Shown in pieces: positions 1 to 6,228 of a DNA stretch of 14,414 bases (positions within the stretch are counted from its first letter, which is position 1; every line of letters starts with the position of its first letter). The stretch is from an uncultured Ruminococcus sp. (GTDB lineage Bacteria; Bacillota; Clostridia; Oscillospirales; CAG-272). Made by a program: the position numbers and the translations under genes. The notes under the pieces are model-generated. The model was given only the letters and a program-made list of their open reading frames with translations. It searched no databases and had not been told where the DNA came from. The stretch lies in NCBI GenBank assembly GCA_902773455.1, contig CACYEW010000109.1, positions 1 through 14,414 on the forward strand, in the 5' to 3' direction.

Positions 1-765
1 AACGACGTTTTCTTTTTCATTGAGTATTTCTTTATATATCCGCTCCGTTTCATCCGGCGCGACGCGCTCCGACAAAAACAGGGAAGCAGCTTCCATTGCT
101 TGATAAACGAGCATATAAAGTCCCGATACTGCGGGTATACCGCGTTTTTTACAGTCGAGCGTCAGTTTTGTGCGAAGCGGATTGTATATCACGTCGATCA
201 CGCCGGACAAGCCGTCGAAATCTTTGATATCGACAGCGCTCACACCTTCGTTCGGGTACATACCGCACGGAGTCGTGTTTATTATGAAATCGGGCTTTAA
301 CGCTTTCGCTTCGCCGTACGTCACGGTCCCCTCTGCGCCGCTTCTGCTTGCGACGGTTATCTTATCCGCGCAAAGATCGCGGCATACCGCGACGGAGGTC
401 TTCGACGTGCCGCCCGAACCGAGTATAAGCACGCTTTTGCCGCGCATATCAAATCCTGAGCGGCATATCAGCGCGGTAAGACCGGCGTGATCGGTATTGT
501 CGCCGTAAAGCGCGCCGTTTTTATTTATTACCGTATTTACCGCGCCTATCGCCTTCGCGCGTTCGCTTATCCCGTGCAGGTAAGGTATCACGGCGGTCTT
601 GTACGGTATCGTCACGTTGATCGCGGTGAAATCCGCCGCTTTCATAAATCCGTCAAGCTCGTTTTTTTCGAGCGGATGAAGCTCGTATTCGTATCTGCCG
701 AGCTTTTCATGAATTTCTTTTGAATAGCTGTGCGGCAGTTTTTCGCCTATAAGTCCGTATTTCAT
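1..765 (-). CDS. aroE: Shikimate dehydrogenase, C-terminus cut by window edge
   Basis: NADP-dependent reduction of 3-dehydroshikimate to shikimate, in the cytoplasm. I translated 255 codons with no stop before the window edge. The N-terminus has the family pattern GLIGEKLPHSYS (residues 4-15). NVTIPYK (50-56) ends in the expected catalytic lysine K56, and GDNTDHAG (88-95) carries the catalytic aspartate D92. GSGGTSKT (116-123) is the NADP-binding loop. NTTPCGMYPN (163-172) and DVIYNP (191-196) are also family signatures, and Q222 sits in the C-terminal substrate helix. The ATG overlaps the aroC stop as ATGA, so the two are probably translationally coupled. The reading frame continues a few residues beyond where E. 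coli AroE would end, finishing at the edge in KENVV. This is either a slightly long C-terminus or the first strand of a fused shikimate kinase. The AroE identity is secure; what follows the edge is not visible. Confidence 0.95.
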   Translation of the reverse strand, partial: MKYGLIGEKLPHSYSKEIHEKLGRYEYELHPLEKNELDGFMKAADFTAINVTIPYKTAVIPYLHGISERAKAIGAVNTVINKNGALYGDNTDHAGLTALICRSGFDMRGKSVLILGSGGTSKTSVAVCRDLCADKITVASRSGAEGTVTYGEAKALKPDFIINTTPCGMYPNEGVSAVDIKDFDGLSGVIDVIYNPLRTKLTLDCKKRGIPAVSGLYMLVYQAMEAASLFLSERVAPDETERIYKEILNEKENVV

Positions 766-1853
766 TTACCGTCACCGAAAAAATCCGTGCCGTATCTGAA
801 AGAGAGCATATCGAACACGGCGAAAGAGCATAAAGCGTCGACTACCGCCCGCGCGCGGTGTATAACCGCCGGATCGTGCCTGCCGGTGATTTTGCGGCGC
901 ACGTTTTCTTTGTTTATGAAGTCTATCGTATCCTGCTCTTTGGCGATGGACGGCGTCGGTTTCACCGCGGTATTTATAACTATCGGACTGCCGTTCGTTA
1001 TACCGCCGTTACAGCCGCCGTTGTTGTTCGTTTCAAACGACACCTCGCCGTTATCGTATCTCATCGGGTCGTTCGCCTCGCTGCCGAACATGCCGGCAAA
1101 GCCGAAGCCCGCGCCGAACGAAACGCCTTTGACCGCGGGAACGGAGAAGAGGATATGAGACAAAACGCTTTCTACGCTGTCGAAAAACGGTTCTCCCACG
1201 CCTTTCGGTACGCCCGTTATCACGGTCTGCAGGATCCCGCCTACGCTGTCGCCTTCTTTGGCGGCGTCTTCGGTCTTTTTGATCATAAGCTCCATCGCTT
1301 CGTCCGATAAAACGGGGTACAGTCTGTTTTCAAGCGTATCCATGTCGGCTGAAAGGTCAGAAAATTCTCTGTCGCGTATGCCGCATAAAGACGATATATG
1401 CGTGCCTATGCGGATATTCTTCGTCCGGAGCGCGTCGCAAAGTATCGCGCAAGCCGCAACGACCGGCGCGGTGAGCCTCGCTGAAAAATGACCGCCGCCG
1501 CGATAGTCTTCAAAGCCGTGATATTTCAGATAAGCCGTATAGTCGGCGTGCCCGGGTCTTGCTTTGCCGTAATCGTAATCGCCGCTTCTCGTATCGGTAT
1601 TCGGTATCATTATGCAGAGCGGAGTACCGGTCGTTTTGCCGTTGAAGACGCCGCTCGCTATGATATAATCGTCCGGCTCGACGCGCTTTGTCGATATATT
1701 ACCGTACGGGCGGCGCATGGAAAGCGCCTTTTTTATACTTTGCTCGGATACGGGCATACCCGGGCAAAGTCCGTCGAGCACGGCGCCGACGTACGGACCG
1801 TGGCTTTCGCCGAAAACCGTGAGCGTCACGGATGAACCGAACGTGTTTTTCAT
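762..1853 (-). CDS. aroC: Chorismate synthase
   Basis: Converts 5-enolpyruvylshikimate-3-phosphate to chorismate using reduced FMN; this is the last common step of aromatic biosynthesis. The 363-residue product is the usual length. GESHG (15-19) holds the conserved histidine H18. RPGHAD (99-104) and GGGHFSARLTAP (119-130) match the second conserved block, in a form common in Clostridia rather than the E. coli SARET form. An asparagine/glycine-rich FMN/substrate loop lies at 276-291, and GRHDP (324-328) is the C-terminal signature. The start is ATG, overlapping the aroB stop by 4 bases (ATGA), with GGAG six bases upstream inside the aroB end. The stop overlaps the aroE ATG in the same way. The flavin reductase that some chorismate synthases need is not in the window. 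Confidence 0.97.
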   Translation of the reverse strand: MKNTFGSSVTLTVFGESHGPYVGAVLDGLCPGMPVSEQSIKKALSMRRPYGNISTKRVEPDDYIIASGVFNGKTTGTPLCIMIPNTDTRSGDYDYGKARPGHADYTAYLKYHGFEDYRGGGHFSARLTAPVVAACAILCDALRTKNIRIGTHISSLCGIRDREFSDLSADMDTLENRLYPVLSDEAMELMIKKTEDAAKEGDSVGGILQTVITGVPKGVGEPFFDSVESVLSHILFSVPAVKGVSFGAGFGFAGMFGSEANDPMRYDNGEVSFETNNNGGCNGGITNGSPIVINTAVKPTPSIAKEQDTIDFINKENVRRKITGRHDPAVIHRARAVVDALCSFAVFDMLSFRYGTDFFGDGK

Positions 1854-2866
1854 TTGTTTTCTCCGTAATAAGATATCATTTTTCCGTATAATCCGTCAAG
1901 GGTCATTTTTATTTCTTCAAAGGATCCGACCTCGTTTACGACGATCGCTTTTACAAAACCGCCGCCGCCTTTTTTGTCGTGCGTTATCGCTTCAAACGCT
2001 TTTTCACGGTCAAAATCGTACCGCGTCGGCAATTTGAGTTTTGAAAGCACCGGAAGAAGCCGCGCTCTTACCTTGTCCGAACACATCGGAAGCATACCGA
2101 GAGCGACGCATTCGCCGTGATAAAGCTCAGGCGAGACCGCCGCCTCTATCCCGTGACCGATCGTATGACCGAAATTCAGCACGCGGCGCAGACCTTTTTC
2201 CGTTTCGTCCGCTTCAACGACGGCTTTTTTGATAAGAAGAGAGCGCGTTATTATTTTGTCGACGTAACTCATCGGATCTTCCGTTTCAAAAACCGAAAAA
2301 AGCTCTTCGTCAAAAGTCAGCGCCATTTTGACCGCCTCGGCAAATCCGTTCGAGATTTGTCTCTTCGGCAGCGTTTTTAATACGTCAGCGTCGATAAGCA
2401 CGCGCTCAGGCTGTTTGAAAGCGCCGATAACGTTTTTGACGCCTCGAAAGTCTATCGCCGTCTTTCCGCCGACCGACGAATCCACCATCGACAAAACGGT
2501 CGTAGGCACGTTATAGAAATCGACTCCGCGCATATACGTCGCCGCGGCAAAGCCGGCAAGATCGCCGCAAACGCCGCCTCCGACGGCGACGACGCAGTCG
2601 CCTCTGCCGAACCCGAGTGAAAGCATCTCCGACAGAATACGCTGATACTGTTCAAAGCACTTGCTCGCCTCGCCCTGCGCGACGGTCACGGTGTGACCGT
2701 CCTTTGCGGCGGCTCTCACGGCTTCCGCGTACTCCTCCGGCACGCCGTCGTCGGTCACGACCATGACTTTGCGGTCGAGGTCGAGATATTCCGCGGCGTG
2801 ATGAAGAGAACCGCGCTCCGTTATTATATCGTAACTTCTGTTACCGAGATCGACGGTCATGATCAT
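1850..2866 (-). CDS. aroB: 3-dehydroquinate synthase
   Basis: NAD- and metal-dependent cyclisation of DAHP to 3-dehydroquinate, the second step of the shikimate pathway. The 338-residue product is near normal length, at the short end of the family. The NAD-binding block GGGVCGDLAGF is at 96-106. SSVGGKTAID at about 130-139 carries the active-site lysine K135. The three expected metal ligands are E177 (in GFAEAVK), H234 (in NFGHTIGHG) and H250 (in YHGE). HDKK lies at 296-299. Two ATGs are close together (2866 and 2860). I chose 2866 because the GAGGTGA ribosome site fits it better. That site overlaps the stop codon of pheA, which implies coupled translation. The end overlaps the aroC start by 4 bases. 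Confidence 0.97.
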   Translation of the reverse strand: MIMTVDLGNRSYDIITERGSLHHAAEYLDLDRKVMVVTDDGVPEEYAEAVRAAAKDGHTVTVAQGEASKCFEQYQRILSEMLSLGFGRGDCVVAVGGGVCGDLAGFAAATYMRGVDFYNVPTTVLSMVDSSVGGKTAIDFRGVKNVIGAFKQPERVLIDADVLKTLPKRQISNGFAEAVKMALTFDEELFSVFETEDPMSYVDKIITRSLLIKKAVVEADETEKGLRRVLNFGHTIGHGIEAAVSPELYHGECVALGMLPMCSDKVRARLLPVLSKLKLPTRYDFDREKAFEAITHDKKGGGGFVKAIVVNEVGSFEEIKMTLDGLYGKMISYYGENK

Positions 2867-2869
2867 ATC

Positions 2870-3955
2870 TCACCTCACGGAAGAGTAAGAACCGATAAGC
2901 CTGAGCTTCTCGCAGTATGAAGAAAGCTCCGAAAGCATATTTTTACCGTCTTCGGTCCTTACGTTGCCTTCGCATTCCATATAGAAATAGTATTGCCACG
3001 GCAGATCTTTTGACGGTCTGCTGTGAAGAGCGCGCATATTATACCCGTATTTGCCGATTATATTTATTGCGCCTGCAAGGGCTCCCGCACGGTTTTTGAC
3101 GGAAAAGACTATGAAGAAATTGTCGTCTGTCTTTCCGGGACCGTCGTTTTCAACTCTGCTGAGCACGGCGAAACGGGTGGTGTTCGCTTTGTTTTTGTTG
3201 ACGTTCGGCACGGCGACGTCGAGTCCGTAGAGCTCCGCCGCTTCGGCCGTGCCTATCGCCGCGAGGCTTTCGTCGTTTTGCTCCGATACGTATTTCGCCG
3301 CAAGCGCCGTATTCGAAAACTCCCTCGCCGCGTACCCCTTGCTTTTTATAAATTCCGAGCACTGCATAAGCGCCTGCGGATGGCTGACGACGGTCTTTAC
3401 CGCGTTGACTCCGGCTCCTTTGACGGTCAGCAGGTTCTGAGTTACCGAAAGGTCCGCGGTACGGTTGATGAACAGAGGACCGGCGAATATCAGATCGCAT
3501 ACCTCGCCGACCTCGCCCGCGCTGCTGTTTTCTATCGGAAGAACGGCGCTTTCGCAGTCGCCCGATACGACAGCGCCGTAAGCCTCGGCAAAGCTGCCGA
3601 AAGAAACGTATTCGCCCTGCGGGAAAAGACGTCTCGCCGCAGCGTATGCAAAAGCGCCCGGCACGCCGCAGTATGCGACTCTCGCGCCTTTGATCAGATA
3701 ATTCTGATAAGCGCGTGAAATACCGATCGTCTTTGCAATGAAATCCGCGTAGTAAGAGCGGATGGTCGGATCGTCTATCAGCTCGCAGTTGCGCCTGATC
3801 AGAGCCGTTTCGCGTTCCGCGTCGTAAACGGGCAGACCGCGTTCTTTCTTATACGCCGCGATAGCCTCGGCGGCTTTCATACGGGTGACGAAAAGCTCCG
3901 CCATTTTTTTGTCGGTATCGTTTATTATTTTCCGTGAATTTTCAAGTTCGTTCAT
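2870..3955 (-). CDS. pheA: Bifunctional chorismate mutase / prephenate dehydratase (P-protein) with ACT domain
   Basis: Takes chorismate through prephenate to phenylpyruvate, the committed route to phenylalanine. From the chosen start the protein has 361 residues. An AroQ-type helical mutase domain covers about 1-88; residues matching the E. coli active site are R8, R25, K36, R48 and E49. The dehydratase domain covers about 91-270, opening with YCGVPGAFAY and containing the catalytic TTRF at 259-262. A C-terminal ACT domain (about 280-361) has a GALA-type loop and HSRP in place of the classic ESRP motif, so feedback control by phenylalanine is likely. The frame is open further upstream to a GTG at 4003, but that codon lies inside a terminator hairpin. 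The ATG at 3955 has GGAG six bases upstream and begins where the family begins. First gene of the aro cluster, with 3 bases between it and aroB. Confidence 0.95.
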   Translation of the reverse strand: MNELENSRKIINDTDKKMAELFVTRMKAAEAIAAYKKERGLPVYDAERETALIRRNCELIDDPTIRSYYADFIAKTIGISRAYQNYLIKGARVAYCGVPGAFAYAAARRLFPQGEYVSFGSFAEAYGAVVSGDCESAVLPIENSSAGEVGEVCDLIFAGPLFINRTADLSVTQNLLTVKGAGVNAVKTVVSHPQALMQCSEFIKSKGYAAREFSNTALAAKYVSEQNDESLAAIGTAEAAELYGLDVAVPNVNKNKANTTRFAVLSRVENDGPGKTDDNFFIVFSVKNRAGALAGAINIIGKYGYNMRALHSRPSKDLPWQYYFYMECEGNVRTEDGKNMLSELSSYCEKLRLIGSYSSVR

Positions 3956-3961
3956 GCCGTT

Positions 3962-3965
3962 CTCC
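3962..3965 (-). promoter_or_regulatory. Ribosome binding site deciding the pheA start
   Basis: GGAG on the minus strand, six bases before the ATG at 3955. It lies downstream of the terminator T-tract, so it would be present on any read-through transcript. It is the main reason for rejecting the longer GTG-initiated frame. Confidence 0.75.
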
Positions 3966-3977
3966 GTTTCGCGCTTC

Positions 3978-4008
3978 AAAAAAACACCCGGTGCGGGCCG
4001 CACCGGGT
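3978..4008 (-). terminator. Rho-independent terminator after the CD1247-like gene
   Basis: Read on the minus strand, ACCCGGTGCG and CGCACCGGGT form a perfect 10-bp GC-rich stem around a three-base GCC loop (stem arms 3999-4008 and 3986-3995). One G follows, then seven Ts (3984-3978). The hairpin begins 11 bases after the stop codon of the acidic zinc-ribbon gene and ends 22 bases before the pheA ATG. It should end most transcripts from the efp promoter and separate them from the aro cluster. Confidence 0.93.
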
Positions 4009-4019
4009 ATACTGATCAC

Positions 4020-4481
4020 TTAATCTTCGTCTTCGTCGGCAGGATCGTCGTCCTCGATGTAGGAGAACTCTTCGTTGCACGCCGGGCAGATAAGATGCGC
4101 ATAATCAACCGTCGGCGGAACGCAGATCTTCTCTCCGCACATGGGGCATTCGATCTCGACTATCTCGTCGTCGTAATCCTCATCGTCAAGGTCGAAATCG
4201 TCGTCTTCATCGTAATCTTCATCGTCGTCACAGCAGCAATCGCAATCGCATTCGTCGTCTTCTCCGAAGATATACTCTTCAACGTCGCCGAGATCCTCGT
4301 CGAGCTCTTCAACGTAATCGTTCAGATATTCGTTGTCTTCTTCAAGGTCTTCTATCGAATTGCCTATCTCGCCGAGCACTTCTATGATCTCGGTGAGGAG
4401 TTTGCCCGTGTTGTCTTCTTTGTCGATCTTCATTCCCTCGGCAAGGCCTTTGAGATATGCGACTTTTTCACTGATAGTCAT
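4020..4481 (-). CDS. Acidic zinc-ribbon protein, CD1247-like, function unknown
   Basis: The 153-residue protein starts MTISEKVAYLKGLAEGM, which I recognise as the N-terminal pattern of Clostridia proteins named after C. difficile CD1247; no function is established. About 62 residues are Asp or Glu (roughly 40%), there are six lysines and no arginine. Residues 1-70 look helical and coiled-coil-like. Residues 74-107 form an almost continuous acidic stretch broken by five cysteines (78, 80, 82, 83, 84). Residues 112-135 carry a CPMC...CPAC pair, a likely zinc ribbon with ligands C112, C115, C132 and C135; C120 lies between them. The end is acidic again. The ATG has an excellent GGAGGA site with six-base spacing. 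The gene follows efp by 29 bases, shares its promoter and is closed by a strong terminator. Binding of metal or of a basic partner (ribosome, RNA polymerase) is possible but is only inference. Confidence 0.85.
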   Translation of the reverse strand: MTISEKVAYLKGLAEGMKIDKEDNTGKLLTEIIEVLGEIGNSIEDLEEDNEYLNDYVEELDEDLGDVEEYIFGEDDECDCDCCCDDDEDYDEDDDFDLDDEDYDDEIVEIECPMCGEKICVPPTVDYAHLICPACNEEFSYIEDDDPADEDED

Positions 4482-4487
4482 AACTGT

Positions 4488-4493
4488 TCCTCC
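4488..4493 (-). promoter_or_regulatory. Strong ribosome binding site of the CD1247-like gene
   Basis: GGAGGA on the minus strand, six bases upstream of the ATG at 4481, in the 29-base gap after efp. It is a near-ideal match to the 16S rRNA tail and suggests efficient translation. Confidence 0.8.
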
Positions 4494-4510
4494 GGTATCA
4501 AAATCGGTAA

Positions 4511-5074
4511 TTACTGTTTTGCGCGTTCGAGATATTCGCCGGTCCTCGTGTCGATCCTGAGCACGTCGCCTTCGTTGATGAACAGCGGCACTTTGATGAT
4601 CGCGCCCGTTTCAAGCGTAGCGGGCTTGGTAGTACCGGTGGCGGTATCGCCTTTGAAGCCCGGTTCCGTCTCGGTGACGGCGAGCTCTACGAACATCGGC
4701 GGTTCGACTGCGAATACGTTGCCTTTATACGAAACGATCTTGCAGATCATTTCTTCTTTGACGAATTTGAAGTTGTCGCTGAGCTTCGATGCGTCGAGCG
4801 GAACGAGATCGTACGTTTCCATATCCATGAAATAGTACAGACCGCCGTCGCTGTACGAATACTGCATTTCCTTGCGTTCGACTACGGCTTCTTCAAATTT
4901 GTCCGTCGGGGAGAAGGAACGTTCGATCACGGCGCCCGTGATGACGTTTTTCATTTTCGTTCTGACGAAAGCCGCGCCTTTGCCGGGCTTTACGTGCTGG
5001 AACTCGACGACCTGCATTACCTGACCGTCAAGCTCGAAAGTTTTGCCGTTTCTGAAATCACCAGCCATTAACAT
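4511..5074 (-). CDS. efp: Translation elongation factor P
   Basis: EF-P binds ribosomes stalled on consecutive prolines and restores peptide bond formation. From ATG 5074 the protein has 187 residues, the normal length for this three-domain factor. It begins MLMAGDFRNG, and the KOW-like N-terminal domain carries the tip loop KPGKG with lysine K32 at the position that is post-translationally modified in other bacteria. The OB-fold domains follow, with the conserved EPP and family blocks TETEPGFKGDTATG and VPLFINEGD. The frame extends to a TTG at 5089, but that codon is inside the GGAGG ribosome site, so the ATG eight bases after it is the start. A sigma-A promoter lies just upstream. All eight isoleucine codons are ATC, as expected for high expression. 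No EpmA/EpmB-type modification gene is visible nearby. Confidence 0.98.
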   Translation of the reverse strand: MLMAGDFRNGKTFELDGQVMQVVEFQHVKPGKGAAFVRTKMKNVITGAVIERSFSPTDKFEEAVVERKEMQYSYSDGGLYYFMDMETYDLVPLDASKLSDNFKFVKEEMICKIVSYKGNVFAVEPPMFVELAVTETEPGFKGDTATGTTKPATLETGAIIKVPLFINEGDVLRIDTRTGEYLERAKQ

Positions 5075-5082
5075 AATGGTTT

Positions 5083-5087
5083 CCTCC
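5083..5087 (-). promoter_or_regulatory. Ribosome binding site deciding the efp start
   Basis: GGAGG on the minus strand, eight bases before ATG 5074 and fourteen before ATG 5068. It favours 5074. It overlaps the upstream in-frame TTG at 5089 and so excludes it as a start. Confidence 0.8.
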
Positions 5088-5112
5088 AAAATAAAATCAT
5101 ATAACTGAATCT

Positions 5113-5141
5113 ATAATACACTATCTTTACGGTTTTTTCAA
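5113..5141 (-). promoter_or_regulatory. Sigma-A type promoter for efp and the CD1247-like gene
   Basis: Minus-strand TTGAAA (-35, 5141-5136), a 17-base spacer and TATTAT (-10, 5118-5113). Each hexamer has five of six consensus bases and the spacing is ideal. Transcription would start near 5106, giving a leader of about 30 bases with the GGAGG site. The promoter sits in the only AT-rich gap of this region, between the peptidase gene and efp. Confidence 0.82.
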
Positions 5142-5161
5142 TACTTTTTCCGAAAATTTTT

Positions 5162-6217
5162 TTAAATTTCGATAAGTTCTTTTCTCGAATGAGTGATATT
5201 TTCGCATCCGTCTTTATGGAATACCATCATATCCTCTATTCTGCAGCCGTATTTGCCGAATAAATAGATGCCCGGCTCGATCGTTATGACGTGACCGGTC
5301 GAGAGTATCTTGCCGTCGTTATAATAGCTGACGCCCGGCATTTCGTGGATATAAAGACCTACGCCGTGACCGGGACTGTGCGAGAAAGCGCCTTTGAATT
5401 CCGGCTCGGCGTCAATGATGTCTCTCGCGATCTTGTCGAGATCGCTGCATTTCATACCGTGCGCCGTCGCCTCTATCGCGGCGGTCTGAGCTCTGAGTAC
5501 GGTATTGTAGAGTTTTTTCATTTCGGGCGTCGCCTTGCCTACGACGACCGTTCTCGTCATATCCGAGCAGTAGCCGCGGAATTTGCATCCGAAGTCCATC
5601 GTGAGAAAACCCGGATTGACTTTGATGTCTCTCGGTACGCCGTGGGGCAGAGAAGTCGCCTGACCGCTGACCGCTATCGTTTCAAACGAAACGTTTTCGG
5701 CTCCGTGAGATCTCATAAAGAATTCAAGCTCGAGCGCGACCTCCTTTTCGGTGCGGTCGGTGCTTATGAAACCGAGGATGTGTTCGAACGCCTTATCCGC
5801 GATGCTTTGCGCCGTCTTGATCTTTTCAAGCTCATCTTCGTCTTTATATTCGCGCAAATCGGATAAAGCGCTGCCGATCGGATGAAACGCGATATCGGGA
5901 AATCTCTTTTCGAGTCTGTGCAAAGCCGCGACCGTAAGCTCAAGGTCCTCGTACGCGAGAGCCTTTACGCCGAGACCCGACAGGAGCTCTTCGAGAACTC
6001 CGGATCTCAGCTCGACTTTCTCAACGCCCTCGGAAGCAAGCGACGCTTCGTAATAGCGCGGATCGGAGATCAGATACGTTTTATCTCTCATTACGAGAAC
6101 GTAGCCGTCCGTGAACGGAAAATCGCAGGCGTAAAACTGGTTGACCTCGCTCGTGAGCAGTATACCGTCGCAGTTTTCGGGGATTATTTTCGTGATCTTT
6201 TCAAATTTGCCTTTCAT
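5162..6217 (-). CDS. pepP: Aminopeptidase P family (M24) Xaa-Pro peptidase
   Basis: A metallopeptidase that removes an N-terminal residue preceding proline, or cleaves Xaa-Pro dipeptides. The 351-residue length matches the short cytoplasmic form (B. subtilis YqhT type). Residues 1-125 form the creatinase-like N-terminal domain. Residues 130-351 form the pita-bread catalytic domain with all five metal ligands: D208 (in TMDFG), D219 (in CSDMTRT), H284 (in PGHGVG), E314 (in TIEPGIY) and E328 (in RIEDM). There is no signal peptide. The ATG has an AGGA site eight bases upstream. The gene begins 11 bases after the V-ATPase subunit D stop, so it is probably co-transcribed with the ATPase, and it directly precedes efp, a pairing also seen in B. 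subtilis. Aminopeptidase and dipeptidase (PepQ) activity cannot be told apart from sequence alone. Confidence 0.93.
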   Translation of the reverse strand: MKGKFEKITKIIPENCDGILLTSEVNQFYACDFPFTDGYVLVMRDKTYLISDPRYYEASLASEGVEKVELRSGVLEELLSGLGVKALAYEDLELTVAALHRLEKRFPDIAFHPIGSALSDLREYKDEDELEKIKTAQSIADKAFEHILGFISTDRTEKEVALELEFFMRSHGAENVSFETIAVSGQATSLPHGVPRDIKVNPGFLTMDFGCKFRGYCSDMTRTVVVGKATPEMKKLYNTVLRAQTAAIEATAHGMKCSDLDKIARDIIDAEPEFKGAFSHSPGHGVGLYIHEMPGVSYYNDGKILSTGHVITIEPGIYLFGKYGCRIEDMMVFHKDGCENITHSRKELIEI

Positions 6218-6228
6218 TTTTTCACATC

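Noticed and set aside
3023..3718. Plus-strand open frame (231 codons) opposite pheA
   Set aside because: Shadow of pheA; no motif and no reason to prefer it.
3956..4003. Upstream GTG start extending PheA by 16 residues
   Set aside because: The GTG lies inside the terminator hairpin and has no ribosome site. The ATG at 3955 has GGAG at good spacing and matches the family start.
3885..4835. Plus-strand open frame (316 codons) opposite the CD1247-like gene and efp
   Set aside because: Its hydrophobic Val/Ile/Phe runs are simply the reverse complement of GAC/GAT/GAA codons in the acidic gene. It spans the 3' ends of two real genes and a terminator.
5068..5100. Ten-codon frame (MILFWRKPLC) in the efp leader, ending on the efp start region
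   Set aside because: It would begin about six bases after the predicted transcript start with no ribosome site and would run through the efp ribosome site. It is most likely chance.
5125..5161. Possible terminator between pepP and efp
   Set aside because: There are only A/T runs and a four-base TTTT/AAAA pairing around CGG; no GC stem. The segment is better explained as the promoter -35 region.
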